Assembly: GCA_932521035.1 (NCBI GenBank)
Contig: OW051494.1
Location: 1,784,001 to 1,848,000 of the forward strand
DNA: 64,000 bases
Origin: Oscheius dolichura
Lineage: Eukaryota > Nematoda > Chromadorea > Rhabditida > Rhabditidae
Direction of reading: 5' to 3'
Position numbers and translations under genes: made by a program. The notes below the pieces were generated by a model. That model ran no database searches, had not been told where the DNA came from, and worked only from the letters and a program-made list of their open reading frames with translations. The first letter of the stretch is position 1; each line of letters starts with the position of its first letter. Shown one piece after another: positions 1 to 11,500 of this stretch.

Positions 1-413
1 ATTGTAATCATCTTTGGTCCAGTAACCGGACCAGTTGTCGCCGGTGCCGCCGCCAGCTCAGCACCAGCTATTGCTGGGGCAGCTACCGCTCTGGCAGCTG
101 CCGGTCCACTAGGGTGGGTTGCCCTCGGCGCAGGTAATACTCTCCCTCATTTTCTATTAAAGAAAATCTAGATGAAAATTCGTGGAACTGTTGGCGAGAT
201 GTCCTCCACGACTTCGAGAGCCCCGATCCTCGTGGCCGCCTGCTGAAGGCTGTTCTTGACGACGAACGGGTGGTTGAAGTTCGCTCGCAGGAGACGGAAG
301 GCCAGTGGCCGCAGTATTGGCTAAAGAACCAATGGAACGAGGAGTTCCGCATCGACTATGTCCTCCTAGAGGGAGAAGAAATCGCCGCCCATGCTGTACG
401 CGTCGAACAGTAA
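1..413 (+). CDS. 3' end of unidentified gene
   Basis: Two exons are visible, 1-133 and 172-413, joined in phase 1 over a 38-bp intron (GTAATACT...AATCTAG). The first exon is open from base 1 and encodes an Ala/Gly/Pro-rich hydrophobic stretch (VTGPVVAGAAASSAPAIAGA), which could be a membrane or glycine-zipper-like segment. The second encodes a charged 80-residue tail with several Trp residues (NSWNCWRDV, WPQYWLKNQW) ending in VRVEQ and a TAA at 411-413. The 5' part lies outside the window. I do not recognise the family; a hydrophobic Ala/Gly core followed by an acidic tail does not by itself fix a function. The splice junction and an AATAAA 72 bp after the stop make it a real gene end. Confidence 0.6.
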
Positions 414-484
414 AGTAGTGGAACACTACTGACCATATAATGGTTTCTCGTGGATATTTCAACCATTATGCTTGTAGATTTTCA

Positions 485-490
485 AATAAA
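485..490 (+). terminator. AATAAA poly(A) signal
   Basis: Canonical AATAAA 72 bp after the stop of the first gene, in an AT-rich stretch. No coding signal is seen between 414 and 668. Confidence 0.5.
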
Positions 491-668
491 GTTTCCAAAG
501 GCCAGAACAAGGAGAAAAGGGGGAGCCTTTTTTCTCGAAAAAATGGTCAAAATTAATCCCATAGTCCAATTGTAAGCCCCTAATCCATTTCTCGTCCTGT
601 CTACCCCAGTCGGTCCCGAATTCCTCTATTGCCCCCGTATAGCTCGCTGATAGACGACTGTTTCCACG

Positions 669-1660
669 ATGTTTTTCCTGCTTTTGCTGCATTTTCTGCC
701 ACTTTTCCTCCTACCATACCTGCTGATTCTATGCGATTAAATACCCGGCGGCAAGAAGAAGAAAAGCAAGAACCAGGATTCGCATGCAAGGGCTTCCTCC
801 ATCTCTACAGGGACCGCCACCCCCGTATGGCGGGTCTCCTCCTCCGCCTGGTTGACCTCCTCCCGGGATGGGTCCTCCGCCACCTAACGGTCCTCCCACA
901 GGAATGCCACCTCCGAACGGACCACTACCTCCTCCTCGCCATGGAATGCCGCCGCCGAATGGGCCGGAAGGACCAGACGAGCAGCAGGCGCTGGCCCAGG
1001 CCGAGTCCCAAGCGGCGACGATTCTAAATATCCGATATAAATTCAATCCGGAAGAGTTTAACAAGTCCGAACAAGGCCAACTCCGAGCGCAACGGCGCTA
1101 TGCGGTATCGTCTCCGAGTGGGCGACGACTACGACAAGGTGCACAAGATCTATCTGGACCATAAGTGCCTCAATGCGAAGAAGACCCGCTTCAAGGAGGA
1201 GACGTGTAAAGTCTGCTTGGCGTTTATGGACTGGGCAGCGGCGCATTACATGCTGAGCTACAAGGACAAGCGCTACCTGGCGGAGGTGAGGCGGGAAATT
1301 GAGAAGGACTTCTACAAGTATGGAGGACAGCGACCACTGTGTGTGGAGAACACCCACTGGCAGAAGGCGAAGGCCCGACTGAGGGAGGATCTCGGAGGGG
1401 AGAAGACGACACCCCCAGAAGTGGGAAAAAGAAGACGAGAAGCCGGCCAGTGTGGAGGAGAAGAAGAAGAGTAGTAAAGAGGGGAAGAAGAAGGCGAAAA
1501 AGGACAAGGACAAGGACAAAGACAAGGACAAGTCAAAGAAGGAGGACAAGGACAAGGCGGACGACGGCACTCCCGAGAAGAGTCCGCAGAAATCTAATGT
1601 GAAAGTCAAAAAATCCGCTACGAAAAAAAGAAGACAAGATACAGGATGAGAAGGCCGGCG
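669..1660 (+). pseudogene. Pro-rich/Lys-rich secreted-like protein, frame broken
   Basis: A coding-like stretch that needs all three frames. ATG 669 gives a 23-residue Leu-rich, signal-peptide-like string. From ATG 784 a frame gives MQGLPPSLQGPPPPYGGSPP, is interrupted by TGA at 853-855, and resumes as PPPGMGPPPPNGPP through PEEFNKSEQGQLRAQRRYA. Continuity then needs a shift near 1106 to read IVSEWA, another near 1124 to read DYDKVHKIYLDHKCLNAKK, and another near 1425-1450 into the Lys-rich tail (KKDKDKDKDKDKSKKEDKDK). A last shift in an A-run near 1630 would extend the tail to KKEDKIQDEKAGGGG. The conserved-looking core has Cys residues (DHKCLNAK, ETCKVCLAFMDW, QRPLCVE). The family is not recognised. 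Either this is a decaying gene or the assembly has small insertion/deletion errors; several breaks fall in homopolymers or short repeats. Confidence 0.5.
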
Positions 1661-1727
1661 GCGGTGGCTAACAGCACAGCGGCTTCCCTTATCCTTTATC
1701 TACGTGACAATAAGGATAATATGGCTA

Positions 1728-1733
1728 AATAAA
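1728..1733 (+). terminator. AATAAA poly(A) signal
   Basis: AATAAA downstream of the Lys-rich gene at 669-1660; its presence argues that the gene was transcribed at least recently. Confidence 0.45.
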
Positions 1734-1814
1734 GGAACCATTCTCTTCTTTCTTGTGTTTTTCTCTTGTTGTTTTGAGGAGTTAGAGAGACTCTCTCTCA
1801 TACATCGGCAACGC

Positions 1815-2290
1815 GCGCAATTTCGGGCGCGCCCTTTTTTGGGGGTAGAAGACCGTGTCGGGCGTTTGTGCCCATATCTCTGGTATTTCTTGATCAATTT
1901 CTAAAGTTCAAAGACCATCTTGGAGAGCACGTCAACACGATTCCAGTGAACCCGGTCACATTTCAACCGCTCCGACAAAAAACCTGCAGCCTCTCCATCA
2001 TTGATAAAGGATTGTTACGTAACTTGCGTCCGAGGCTAATATTTCTGAAGTCTAAGTTTGTAGGCCTTTCCTGTCCAAATGTTTGAGCTGTAATCAAATT
2101 CGTTATAATCGTCTTGACGTGCTCTCCAGGTAGGTCTTTGAATTTTTCAAATTCGCCAAGAAATACCCGAGATACAGACACAAACACCCGACACGCCCGG
2201 GTACTCCCAAAGACGAGCACGCCGCCGGAGACGTTTGAGGTGTCGGCGTTGTCCTCCTGGGTGTCAAAATAGCCAAATATGGGCAATTTT
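1815..2290. repeat. Large palindromic repeat (GGGCGCGCCC family), copy 1
   Basis: Left arm starts with TTTCGGGCGCGCCC, then GTGTCGGGCGTTTGTGCCC and a stretch ending GAGCACGTCAACACG. The right arm (about 2100-2230) is its reverse complement (CGTCTTGACGTGCTCTCC ... GATACAGACACAAACACCCG). The centre holds TTACGTAAC. The same architecture recurs at 45584-46010, and one arm alone at 21245-21395. Non-coding; probably a non-autonomous inverted-repeat transposon. Confidence 0.7.
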
Positions 2291-2527
2291 TTCCATTTCC
2301 ATCCATTTTCCAATTCCAAACGATTTCTGGACCAAGATCAGGACCAACCTGCCGCTGCCGCTGCACCCGTAAACTCTCGGCAGCAGTCTTTTCACTTCTA
2401 TTCACAGTCGCTTTTCCAAGTCGGAATATATTCCGCAGAGTGACCTCACCCGGTTGTCCTCGATGGCAATCGTGATGCTGGGCTGATAAATGCTCTCATG
2501 GTTCATGAGATCACTCATGCTGGAGAG

Positions 2528-2866
2528 TAGAAGCCCCGCGAGGGGTCTCTGCGATTAATTTTTGAATTGCCTGTTCTAGACAGGCGAAAAACGAAGAGAA
2601 AACAAGAAACCTAGCTTCAGGGAACCTCGGCGCGCCTGCACCCGTAAAGACTCGGCAGTGCTCCAAACGGTTATGCTCTGCGCTCATCTTTGAGATGAAA
2701 TTTCAACAGAATGACCCTCCCGACTTCGGTCGTAACGGAGAGGGAACGCCTTCTGGCTAGTAGGCTCCGTTAGGGGTCTCTGGCAATAATTTTTGAATTG
2801 CCTGCTCTAGAGAGGCGAAAAACGAAGGGAGATAGGGAAAATCTCGTGGCGCCTCCTGTCAGATAG
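2528..2866. repeat. Pair of diverged direct repeats
   Basis: Units at about 2528-2640 and 2757-2866 share GGGGTCTCTG, then TAATTTTTGAATTGCCTG, then TCTAGA and AGGCGAAAAACGAAG, and both end near GGCGC. The copies differ by scattered substitutions. Between them lies a solo copy of the CACCCGTAAAGACTCGGCA motif. Confidence 0.65.
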
Positions 2867-3859
2867 CCTCGGCTTTATAGCAGCATCCTCCTCCAAAATG
2901 AATCGGCTTCCATCTCGGCCATTTATGGATCAATTTCGATGATTTCAAAACCTGCTTGTTTAGTTTTTTATGGCGAATCTTCTAAGCCGGCTGCCAGCTG
3001 TAGTCTCTGCCAATTGACAATCCCATTCCGACAAGGAACGACAGAGTGCTGATAAGCCAGCCATTTTCACCTCCTCTCCTGACTTTTCCTATCTGTTCCC
3101 TTTGTTTTAGGTCAAACTGGTCTAAAACTACCTTCTCTTTCTTCATTTATATCTCTTCCCTTCCATAAAATGTTTCAGGTTTCATACATAAACCTCCGCT
3201 ACTTTATTCCATAAAGAAATGTTCTATATTTTCTAACGACAAATATTTTTCTGGAACTAAAAGTGGTAGAGAAGCAAGCAAGCTGGTTGTGTTTCCTACA
3301 ACGGAAAGAACGGTAACAGCCACAATAAATCAACCCAGAAATAGTTTAAAAGAACTGTTAGGGACTGGGAGTTTCGTTCACGAAGTTGCCCGATTCCGCT
3401 CACGGGTCCCGAAACGATAGCGCGCCCGCCTTGTTATTATGCGGGGGATGTACTTCATTCGATGTGATTTTTGACGCTGATCCCGGTAGTGTTTTTCATT
3501 TTTCATTAAAAAAGCTACATTTGGCCTATACGTATGTGTCTATATACCCCAACTACAGTAATCCGCCCCAGTCCCTGACAGATCCTTTAAAGAAGCCAGT
3601 TTTTGACAGGACAGTCTTGTTAGAGCTCTGTGACATGAATATAACGATGAAAACAGCCACTTGACAGCACAATCGCAGTATGATAATAATATTATTTTTA
3701 TAGAACGCACGATGCGACACGGAGAACTACTTATTTGTATCCGCAATCACGCGATGATGTCTTCATATTGTGAATTGATGGCCTTGTGCTTCTCAGACCA
3801 TGACATCTCGTCCAATATCCGTTGCCCGGCTCAACATGCGACAATGTCGCAACCACAAA

Positions 3860-3968
3860 CCCCTGCACCCGTAAAGTCTCGGCAAGAAAAAGGAATAAAG
3901 GCGACACAGTTTTGTAACAGTTTTGAATAAAGGTGGTCCTCCTGCCGAGACTTTATCGGTGCAGGGGA
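3860..3968. mobile_element. Hairpin MITE, family 1, copy 1
   Basis: Inverted repeats: left CCCTGCACCCGTAAAGTCTC followed by GGCA, right TGCCGAGACTTTATCGGTGC followed by AGGGG. The loop is about 60 bp and contains ACAGTTTTGTAACAGTTTTG. The same hairpin occurs at 5221-5370, 19671-19812 and 53021-53160. Confidence 0.8.
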
Positions 3969-4609
3969 TCAGACTGTCGAGGGCCGAGCCGTAATATTAG
4001 GTTTGCCTCTTTTGATGGCAAAACAGCAGCTTGTCGGTTTTCTTCTTATAATAAAAAGTAGTCCTTAATCTACTGGATACGGTAAAGCTAAAAGTTCTGC
4101 CTGGATTTGTCGTCAAGAAGCCCAAAATTCTCTGCCGTCGCAGATTCCAAGAGGTCTCTGTTCCAGTCATAATTGAGAGTGGCAATCGAATAAAGCGAGG
4201 TCTGATAAATTAGTTTTCATTTCATACTTTTTGTATCGTATTGTATACAAACAGGAAATACCAGAGAATTTGGCGCCTTTTTAAGAAAAATTCGAAAAAA
4301 AGGGAAGAGAGGTCGGCGGGGAACTGGGCAAAGAAGGAGAAGGGAAGAATACACGTCCACAATTAAATACAAATTGGATTTTTTTAACAAACAAGTAAAA
4401 TGAAAGGCACACTACCTGTGTTTTTAATGTTTTTTACCGTTTTCCTCATGTATCTCGTAAGGGAAATTAGGGGGGATACCGGATAATTGCAGAGTTTGGT
4501 CTCACTTTTTGGCATACGGTAGATGGAGGTGATAGAGTTAAGAAAAGGATAATAATGATATGATATTTCAGCTAGAGAGACTAGAATGGAACTGAGAGGG
4601 GAGGTGAGG

Positions 4610-7600
4610 TTATTCGGGCTGAGAAAAAGATTCGATAATGGCCGAAATGTTGGCATAGAGACCGGCAGTGATGGCGAAGAGGCCGACGGTGATGACGAAA
4701 CAATTCCAACCGATTTTGAGCATCCTCTGGCGATATGTTAACAGGCCCTGAAAGTAGCAGATTAGGAAATAAAAATGGAGGTTATAGGGCATCAAAATAA
4801 GGGGATATGGTCAACAGAAAGTAAAGAATAGACCGATGCCCGCGCCATCTTCTATAAGGGCTCCCATCTCATTCTAATAGGGGAATAACGGATAGAAAAT
4901 CCCTTATGGTCCCCTAGCAGAATATATTTTAGAGAAAGAAATGGAAGAACCCATCAGTTCACTTGAAATTATGAAGAAACGATGAAAATTAGCCGGCTAA
5001 ATCGTCTGTTCCCCTTGCTGATCGACGTATTTAACCATTTTGCGGTCTGTTACCATTTATAGGTACTCTAACAAGGGAAATTCGTCTGGAAAATGTTACG
5101 AGGGATGGCTAGGCAGTTTTTTAGGCGAACGAAAGCGCGTTTGCTTTAAAATAAGGGCTAAAACTATCTAAAGCGGGTCTTGGGTAGGTGGAACGGGGAA
5201 CAGTTTGTATTTCGACGGCTCGGATCTCAATAGTCCAATCCCCTGCACCTATAAAGTCTCGGCAGGAGGATCATCTTTACTTAAAACTGTTACAAAGTTG
5301 TGACGCTTTTATATCCGTGCCTTGCCGAGACTTTATGAGTGCAGAGGATCAGAGAGTATCGACGGTCTAGCTTATTTTGACCTGGGGCTCGTCTCTGCGA
5401 GTTCTTTGAAGACTATCCCCTCCTAATGGTTACCCTGCCCGGTTATTAATATTCTCCCAGGCTAGGATACGCGTCAGATCAAAAAAGAGCGTTCTACCCA
5501 GCCATTTTTGACCCAGGGAGTGTGATTTTCCTAGGGGATACGGTTTTGATAACTACACCAAAATATCGGCTCAATTCTCCAGCTATTGCCCTCTTTAAAA
5601 CTTCTACAAAAGAAAATATAACGTCTAGAGGTCACCTTCCAGTCGGTCCAGAACGTGATCATCTCAAAAATGGGAGGATACACCAGGGCACACAGTGTCC
5701 CACTTGTGACACCAACCAATGGGATCATAATCTCCAATTTGGGTATCAACACCGCCATTGCGTATGTGATGAGAACCCAGAAGACACGGAAGCCCTGAAT
5801 TTTTGAATTTTCATAGAAAAAATATATAATTTCCTACCTTATCGACGACCTGCTTGGGGGTATTAGGGAAGCGATTGGTCCATTTCCTCCGGAATCCGTT
5901 GAAGAACATATCAAAGACGACATACATGGCAATGGAGTGACCCAAGAGGGCTTGAAGCATGAGGAAGACGTTGACCATGGAATAGAAGCCCTCTTTGGGA
6001 ACATTTGTCGTGATCGAGGGGGCTATCGCGTCACCGAAGCCGGTATAACCGAAGAATCCGAGAGCCGTCATGAAACAGGTGCAGATGATCATGGTGGTGG
6101 GAAGGACACCTCCCATCGGGGCCAGGAAATCGGCAGGATTCTCCAGTTTATTCTCAATTGGTAGAATCTGGAATTTTTGGATTGGAAATGGTAAAAAAAT
6201 GGAATCCGTACCATGGTCTGCCCCTCGAAGGCGTACATCGCCATACCGATCATCATTATTGTCCCCCGAAAATCACTATGCCAATGGTTTTCTGTTAAAT
6301 CTTCCCAATTATTTGGTTGCCTGAAATATAGAAATCAAATATCGTTATATTCTCCTATAGTGGAATTACCGCATCCCTCCCAGTTGTCCGTAAGCGCGCC
6401 CCATTGACATATCTCATGGAAACGCCTCCCAGACAGCTATTTTCCGCATTTTTCTCTATTTTTCTGAACTTATAACTGCAAAACGGATTATTGTAGGACT
6501 AAAAAAATAGAAAAAAATCCAAGCGAAACCATAAAACGGACGAAACTAGAGGATACATCAACAATTCGCTATGGAGCGCGCTTACAGTTGGGATTTGCGG
6601 GGTTTTTTGTTTTTTTTTGAAGAGGGTACGGTAGTTTAATTTATATACACGCTTACCTAACAGTATATTGCATGATTACTGTAGCACCAATAACGAAGAA
6701 AACCGAAGAAATCAGAGCAAATGCGGAGATGACCCTAAAAATGGAGTACTGGGTGAATAAATAGGAGTCTACCTCATTTCCGTGAACATATTTGTAATCA
6801 GGATAAATATCAGGGCAATGGAGGCCATAATAACCATCTGGGTGTGCCTATCCGTCACTCCTAGTTTATAACCAAGAAGGTTTACCTGAAAAATGGGGAT
6901 TTTAGTCTGAATTTACAAGGGAAGGATACTTGCTCGGCATCACTTTTTCAAACTTTTTTGATGTCATCTTGTAGAGAATTTTCTGGCGATCAAGACATAT
7001 TCTTTCTTTTTTGCCATAATGACTCCGTTGAGGAGGAAAACGCAAAATGAGTTTCAATGCTAAACGTGTTTTTGGACTTGTCTATTTTCCATTCTCCTTC
7101 TAAAAATGTGAAGCGGTGGCTAAGTGGATAGTGCACTCGCCCACCGAGCTTTTGTGTTTTTCTCAACTTGGGTTCGATTCTTTGAAGAGACCAAGTCATT
7201 TTTGTAATATTCTGGGGGTGATTGCCACTTCCCTTGTTAGGGGAAAACGTACCATATTGTCAGAAATGAAGAGAATGGCCACACTGCACATTCCCAGCTG
7301 GTAGAAGAGAATTGTTATGTTCACCATGTACCTAAAATTAAAGAATTTTTAAATAATTTGGAAATAGCGGGCGTAGAAAGGATACTGTAAGTGGAAAACT
7401 GACATAACGGCTTTGCTGTTATTCCTGAGGAATCGAATATCACTGTAGTCACATACTTTCTTGGCAAAATGACCGTAATCCAAGGCAGATCTCTCTGATC
7501 TAAAAATTGGAAATACTGGATCAGAATAAAGGGAGGGTGACTCACTTCCTGGCCAAGTGTTGACTCGATTTGACTAAAATATGATTACCGTACCAATTGA

Positions 7601-8344
7601 ACCCGGCAATTATGAAGGACATCGCGAAGGAGACCTGGAATTGGGGATATTTTTAGCGTTTCGGCTTTTGGACGACTGTGGGTGTGGAGTTCGCTCTATA
7701 GTCCATTTCCAATGGATAGTCCATAGCCTTGCCTCTCCGCTGTGGAACCGGGAAGCTTTCAAACCACGTTCCATAGCGGAGACGCGTCGCCAAATTTGAA
7801 TCCGTAGAATATCCGTTAGAAATGGACTATATTACAATTTTTCCATTTAAAATGTTCAGGATAGTGTGTACTAATTCAAGAAAACTTTATAAAAAGCGTA
7901 AAAAAGTACAAATTTCTACAAAATAACCGAAAATAACGGTATTTCAAGCTGGATGCACCCTTTTGTCGCACAGAAGCAAGATTTCCTCGGAATTTTCGAT
8001 TTTTACACGTATTTTTATACTAATTTCGATCATATTTCTACCCTTATTAATTAAGAAACGTAAAAATAATATAAAAATAGCATGAACTTACCCAAAGTCC
8101 TCCCAATTTCCAAGCATACGGCAGGGAGAAGCACCCCGCATTGAACATGGACTTGGAGAGGGTTAGAACGGCTCTAGTAGGTCTAGAATTTCTCTTTTTT
8201 AATACTAAGTATATAAACTAACGTTATGACATCTCCACTGCGTCGATGTGGTTGAACCAGAGCCCGCCCGTCATTCATCGACTCTCCATCCGGTTCACGG
8301 CGTACCTCCAAATCTTCTGGATCTCCTACTACCGGTTCCGCCAT
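4610..8344 (-). CDS. SLC36-type proton-coupled amino acid transporter
   Basis: Multi-pass membrane protein of the AAAP/SLC36 family, which moves small neutral amino acids with protons at the plasma or lysosomal membrane. The start ATG (8342-8344) opens MAEPVVGDPEDLEVRREPDG, an acidic cytosolic tail. Exon 2 (8092-8182) gives SKSMFNAGCFSLPYAWKLGG, the family's first-helix signature. Later exons give VSFAMSFIIAGFNWYGNHIL, KAVMSVFHLQ, YMVNITILFYQLGMCSVAIL, VNLLGYKLGVTDRHTQMVIM, EDLTENHWHSDFRG, GVLPTTMIICTCFMTALGFF and PLVGVTSGTLCALVYPP. The last exon (4610-4747) ends in ESFSQPE. Phases match at the junctions I checked. The about 890-bp intron before the last exon holds hairpin MITE copy 2; other introns hold a tRNA-like sequence (7110-7190) and a MITE (7697-7831). 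It lies 161 bp after the upstream deacetylase gene in the same direction, so it may be the second gene of an operon. The C. elegans counterpart is probably skat-1 or a close relative (from memory). Confidence 0.93.
5221..5370. mobile_element. Hairpin MITE, family 1, copy 2
   Basis: Within the last intron of the SLC36 gene. The left arm has CCTGCACCTATAAAGTCTCG, the right arm CCGAGACTTTATGAGTGCAG; the outer arms extend to GATCTCAATAGTCC and its partner GAGTATCGACGG. Slightly diverged from copies 1 and 4. Confidence 0.8.
7110..7190 (+). tRNA. tRNA-like sequence, probably a pseudogene or SINE remnant
   Basis: A-box-like TGGCTAAGTGG and B-box-like GGGTTCGATTC are about 50 bp apart, as in a tRNA gene. 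The acceptor and T stems do not pair well, so it is unlikely to make a working tRNA. It lies in an SLC36 intron, on the opposite strand to that gene. Confidence 0.4.
7697..7831. mobile_element. TATAGTCC MITE, family 3, copy 1
   Basis: Ends are TATAGTCCATTTCCAATGG on the left and the reverse complement of the same on the right (ATCCGTTAGAAATGGACTATA region). The centre carries an inner hairpin CTCCGCTGTGGAACC/CGTTCCATAGCGGAG. A TA target duplication is implied. Related copies are at 32806-32944, 44601-44717 and 50358-50481. It lies in an SLC36 intron. Confidence 0.75.
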
Positions 8345-8505
8345 AATTCTTAAAAATTCACAATTCATTTAAAAAACAGAAAAATAAATGGAGGAGAAGA
8401 TATAAATTTGTATACAACAGCTGGATGTTGAAATTGCGTGGGAATAGAGCAAGGTAAATAGAAATGATTCATTTAAAAAGGGAGATACATGAAATATTGA
8501 CGGAA
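8345..8505 (-). promoter_or_regulatory. Possible operon spacer between nagA-type and SLC36 genes
   Basis: 161 bp separate the deacetylase stop (8506-8508) from the transporter ATG (8344) on the same strand, in the range of nematode SL2-type operon spacers. Read on the minus strand, the spacer has a T-rich patch (CTCCCTTTTTAAATG) and a possible acceptor TTTTTAAG just before the ATG. Trans-splicing itself cannot be seen. Confidence 0.4.
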
Positions 8506-11500
8506 TCAGCTATGATAAACAAGTTTCCCGCCGATGAACGTGGCCAGTACATCGATGTTGTCGTTGACGATGACCAGGTCGGCATCACTCCCATCCGAGA
8601 GGGTTCCCTTATTTGAAAGGGAGAGAAAAGCAGCTGGAAATAGAATATCAGGGTAGGGAAAAGCGGAAGCATCTTTTGGGAGAAAACAAGCGGTTTTTGG
8701 AGCTTTTTATTAGAATTTGATGGAGGGAAGCGAAGAGAGGGGAAAGCAGGGTTTGACTCGCTTTTGGAGATAAAAAACGGGGCAACAGGGCATTTTCACC
8801 TTCCTCTATCCTAACCTAATAATAGGCAGATCTCTGTCTGTCTGTCTGTCTATCTGTCTGTCTGTCTGCGAGACATGTCGTCTGTGTAGATCGACAGGTC
8901 AAATGAGAGAGAAGCAGAAAGTTTCGACCGTCAGATCTTATCCGACTGTCAATTCTTTTTCGACCGCAATAAACTAATCCCAACGCGGTCAAAGGCCGCC
9001 GGAGGCATACTGGTAGGTTGATAGTTGGATCCTCGGTAATGGACCATTGAAACCCTTATTTTTGACTGGGAAAATGTGGGAAAACGGAAGTTTGTAAGCT
9101 AAATTTGCATCCAGGTACAGTAATGGGTGAAACTAGGACTTTTTAAAGGTATGGCCCTTATAATTTTGGGAATTTTTTCGTTGCCTTTGATAGTTGGACG
9201 CTGTTTTAAGTTAAGACCAGGGTAGGCTGCGCAAATGCTGAGAAAATAACTCATGAAACAGTTACCAAGTGACCTAAGCGTCAGTGCCGGGTGACGTTTG
9301 AAAATCGCCGTCCGTTAGCCCAATACAAATGAAGGAAAGGTAAATTACATGAAGCGAACCTTCTGGAGTGACCTTGCAGTCTTTTGGAAGGTTCTAATTT
9401 GGAAAGTGGGAACGTAATTCTATTCAAAAAGCATACAGATGCACTCTAACTCATGGTTTCGTATAGAATTTGTTAAAATAGCTCAAAAGGGACTGTGGAA
9501 AATGGCTCACGCTGTTCAAAAGACTAGAAATGGTCTATTACCGCCAATATTGACCTCTTTTCTAGCCAAGCCCTATTTCTTCTTCTAAAATTTGAAAAAT
9601 GAAACAAAACAGAAGGTAATACCCCCTTACCTGGCTTCTTACTAGCTGCCAGGAGTCCTTCTTCAATAGAACAACGAGCCGCCTTGATGAAATGTCTCAC
9701 CGAGTATGGAATAGAGACTACACTGAAAAATAACCCAAAATATAGCCAGTAAAATGGTTTTGAGTCACCTTCCGGCTAGATTATCAGTCCCCTCCAGAGT
9801 TGCATGGATTCCCTTCACAATGACAGTCTGCTCTCCCAGTTTGTGCCGCCCGTCAGCCATTCCCAGTGCTCCCATGGCATCTGTGACAAGGATCAGGCCT
9901 TCTGGATGGGTCCTGGAGGGAAAAATACTCTCAAAATAGGAGGAAATGGCTACCTGTGAGCAATACGAAGAGCGCTGTCATCCGTGTGGTGGCCGTCGGC
10001 GATGATACCATAGTACAACGGGATATGGGCGTTTAGGACAACTTTTGAAGTAAGTAGACCGATTAGTCCGGGATCACGGTGATGGTACTGTAAGAAAAAT
10101 GCTATTTTTTGTTTAGAAATCTGGAAAAATAGAGATTGGGACGAATTATGATCCAAAAACGGCCGATTTTTGGACTAAACTGTTCAAAATTCCACAATTC
10201 GAAGATTTTTAAAGGACTAAATGATCAGAAAGCTCTAGTAAATTGAATAAAAATGAAAAATAGAGCAAAATGGTGAATAAAACAGAGTTAGCGTACAAAA
10301 ACACCTATTGGAACGAAATTCAGGGCTCAAGCATTCAAAATTCCCCATTTGGCGGGCTTTTTGCTCTTTCAGGGATACTGTAGGTCAAAAATTGTTTAAA
10401 ACTATCAAAATATATAGAAAAAATAAATGAAAATAGAGAAAAGGACGCCATTTTTGGCCATAAACACTTACGAAAGCGCGAACTGTGTCGCATTTTCGGT
10501 ACAACGCGTTGAGTGCGCATTGGGGGCAAACTGCACCCATTTCGTTATTTTGCTCCCTACTTTTCTAATTTTTTAAGGCTAAAATAATAAAACTAGTGAG
10601 CTTACGGAGTTCATAGCATTGAATAGATGAGTCAGGCAAGTGGCTCCAGCCAGAATTCCCTGTTCCCCGGCCTTTAGCTGGGCTGACGAGTGGCCCAAAG
10701 AGACCAAGACTCCATTTTTCCTCAATTCTCTGGAAAATAGCCAAAAAATTGGGTAAAATAGGAAAAACCCCACTTGATGGCTACTTCACTCTGTTCCAAT
10801 TCTGGTGCCAAGGTGACGTAGGTGATATTATCCAGGGAGCCATAGACTTCGCGCAATTTCTTCACCGGATCCGGTCCCCATTCTTCGACATTCTGCTCCG
10901 GGTGGCATCCTTTCCTTTCCCGGGAAATAAACGGTCCCTCCAAATGGGCACCTGGAAATATCCATCCATCGATCGATTGAAATCGAGCAGAGGGAAGGAA
11001 ATCAACAAAAGAGGGGGAGGGCAGAGACTGTCCCAAGCATGCGAGGAGGATGTAGGTCAAGCTGAACAAGCAGGGGGGAAACGGAGGCGGTGACGCACTT
11101 TTTGGTGCACTGCTGCGGGGATGGAATAGACCAAAAATTGACTGGGCTTCTCGGTTTTATCCCGGAATCCCAGTCCTTCTTGGAATTTTCACATAAACCC
11201 TTCAAAACAGGGGGTTCAGGAGGAAAAGGGCGGTAAGCCGTCTTCGAAGTAGTTGACGCGCTTTTTCCAGAAAACTTTGCGGCTAATCGTTCAAATTACC
11301 CAGAAATTGAGCTCTTTGTTAAGATTTTTCACTTTATGACCGAAAAAGAAGCAGTTTATAGTCTAAAAATTGAGTGATTTCCTGTCTCCTACGCACCCAG
11401 TCACCCAGTCTAATGGGAAAGGGAAGACGAACGAACGAACGGATGACGCTTTGGTCTTCCACCCGTCTCTAACTGGTTTCTCCTTGAGGGGGTTTGTATG

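Larger units (their letters stand above)
1734..4609. other. Intergenic, repeat-rich, no confident gene
   Basis: Contains the large palindromic repeat at 1815-2290, a pair of direct repeats at 2528-2866, solo copies of the CACCCGTAAARTCTCGGCA motif at 2361-2383 and 2636-2658, and a hairpin element at 3860-3968. Stretches 2870-3850 and 3970-4600 show no coding signal that I trust. A minus-strand exon-like stretch near 2450-2522 (MNHESIYQPSITIAIEDNR then GTGAGG) is suggestive but has no partner exon. Confidence 0.6.

Noticed and set aside
729-1064. Gly/Pro-rich minus ORF
   Set aside because: Antisense shadow of the Pro-rich plus-strand gene.
2450-2535. Minus-strand exon-like stretch MNHESIYQPSITIAIEDNR with a GTGAGG donor
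   Set aside because: Protein-like, but no acceptor-linked partner exon was found downstream on the minus strand; kept only as a remark.
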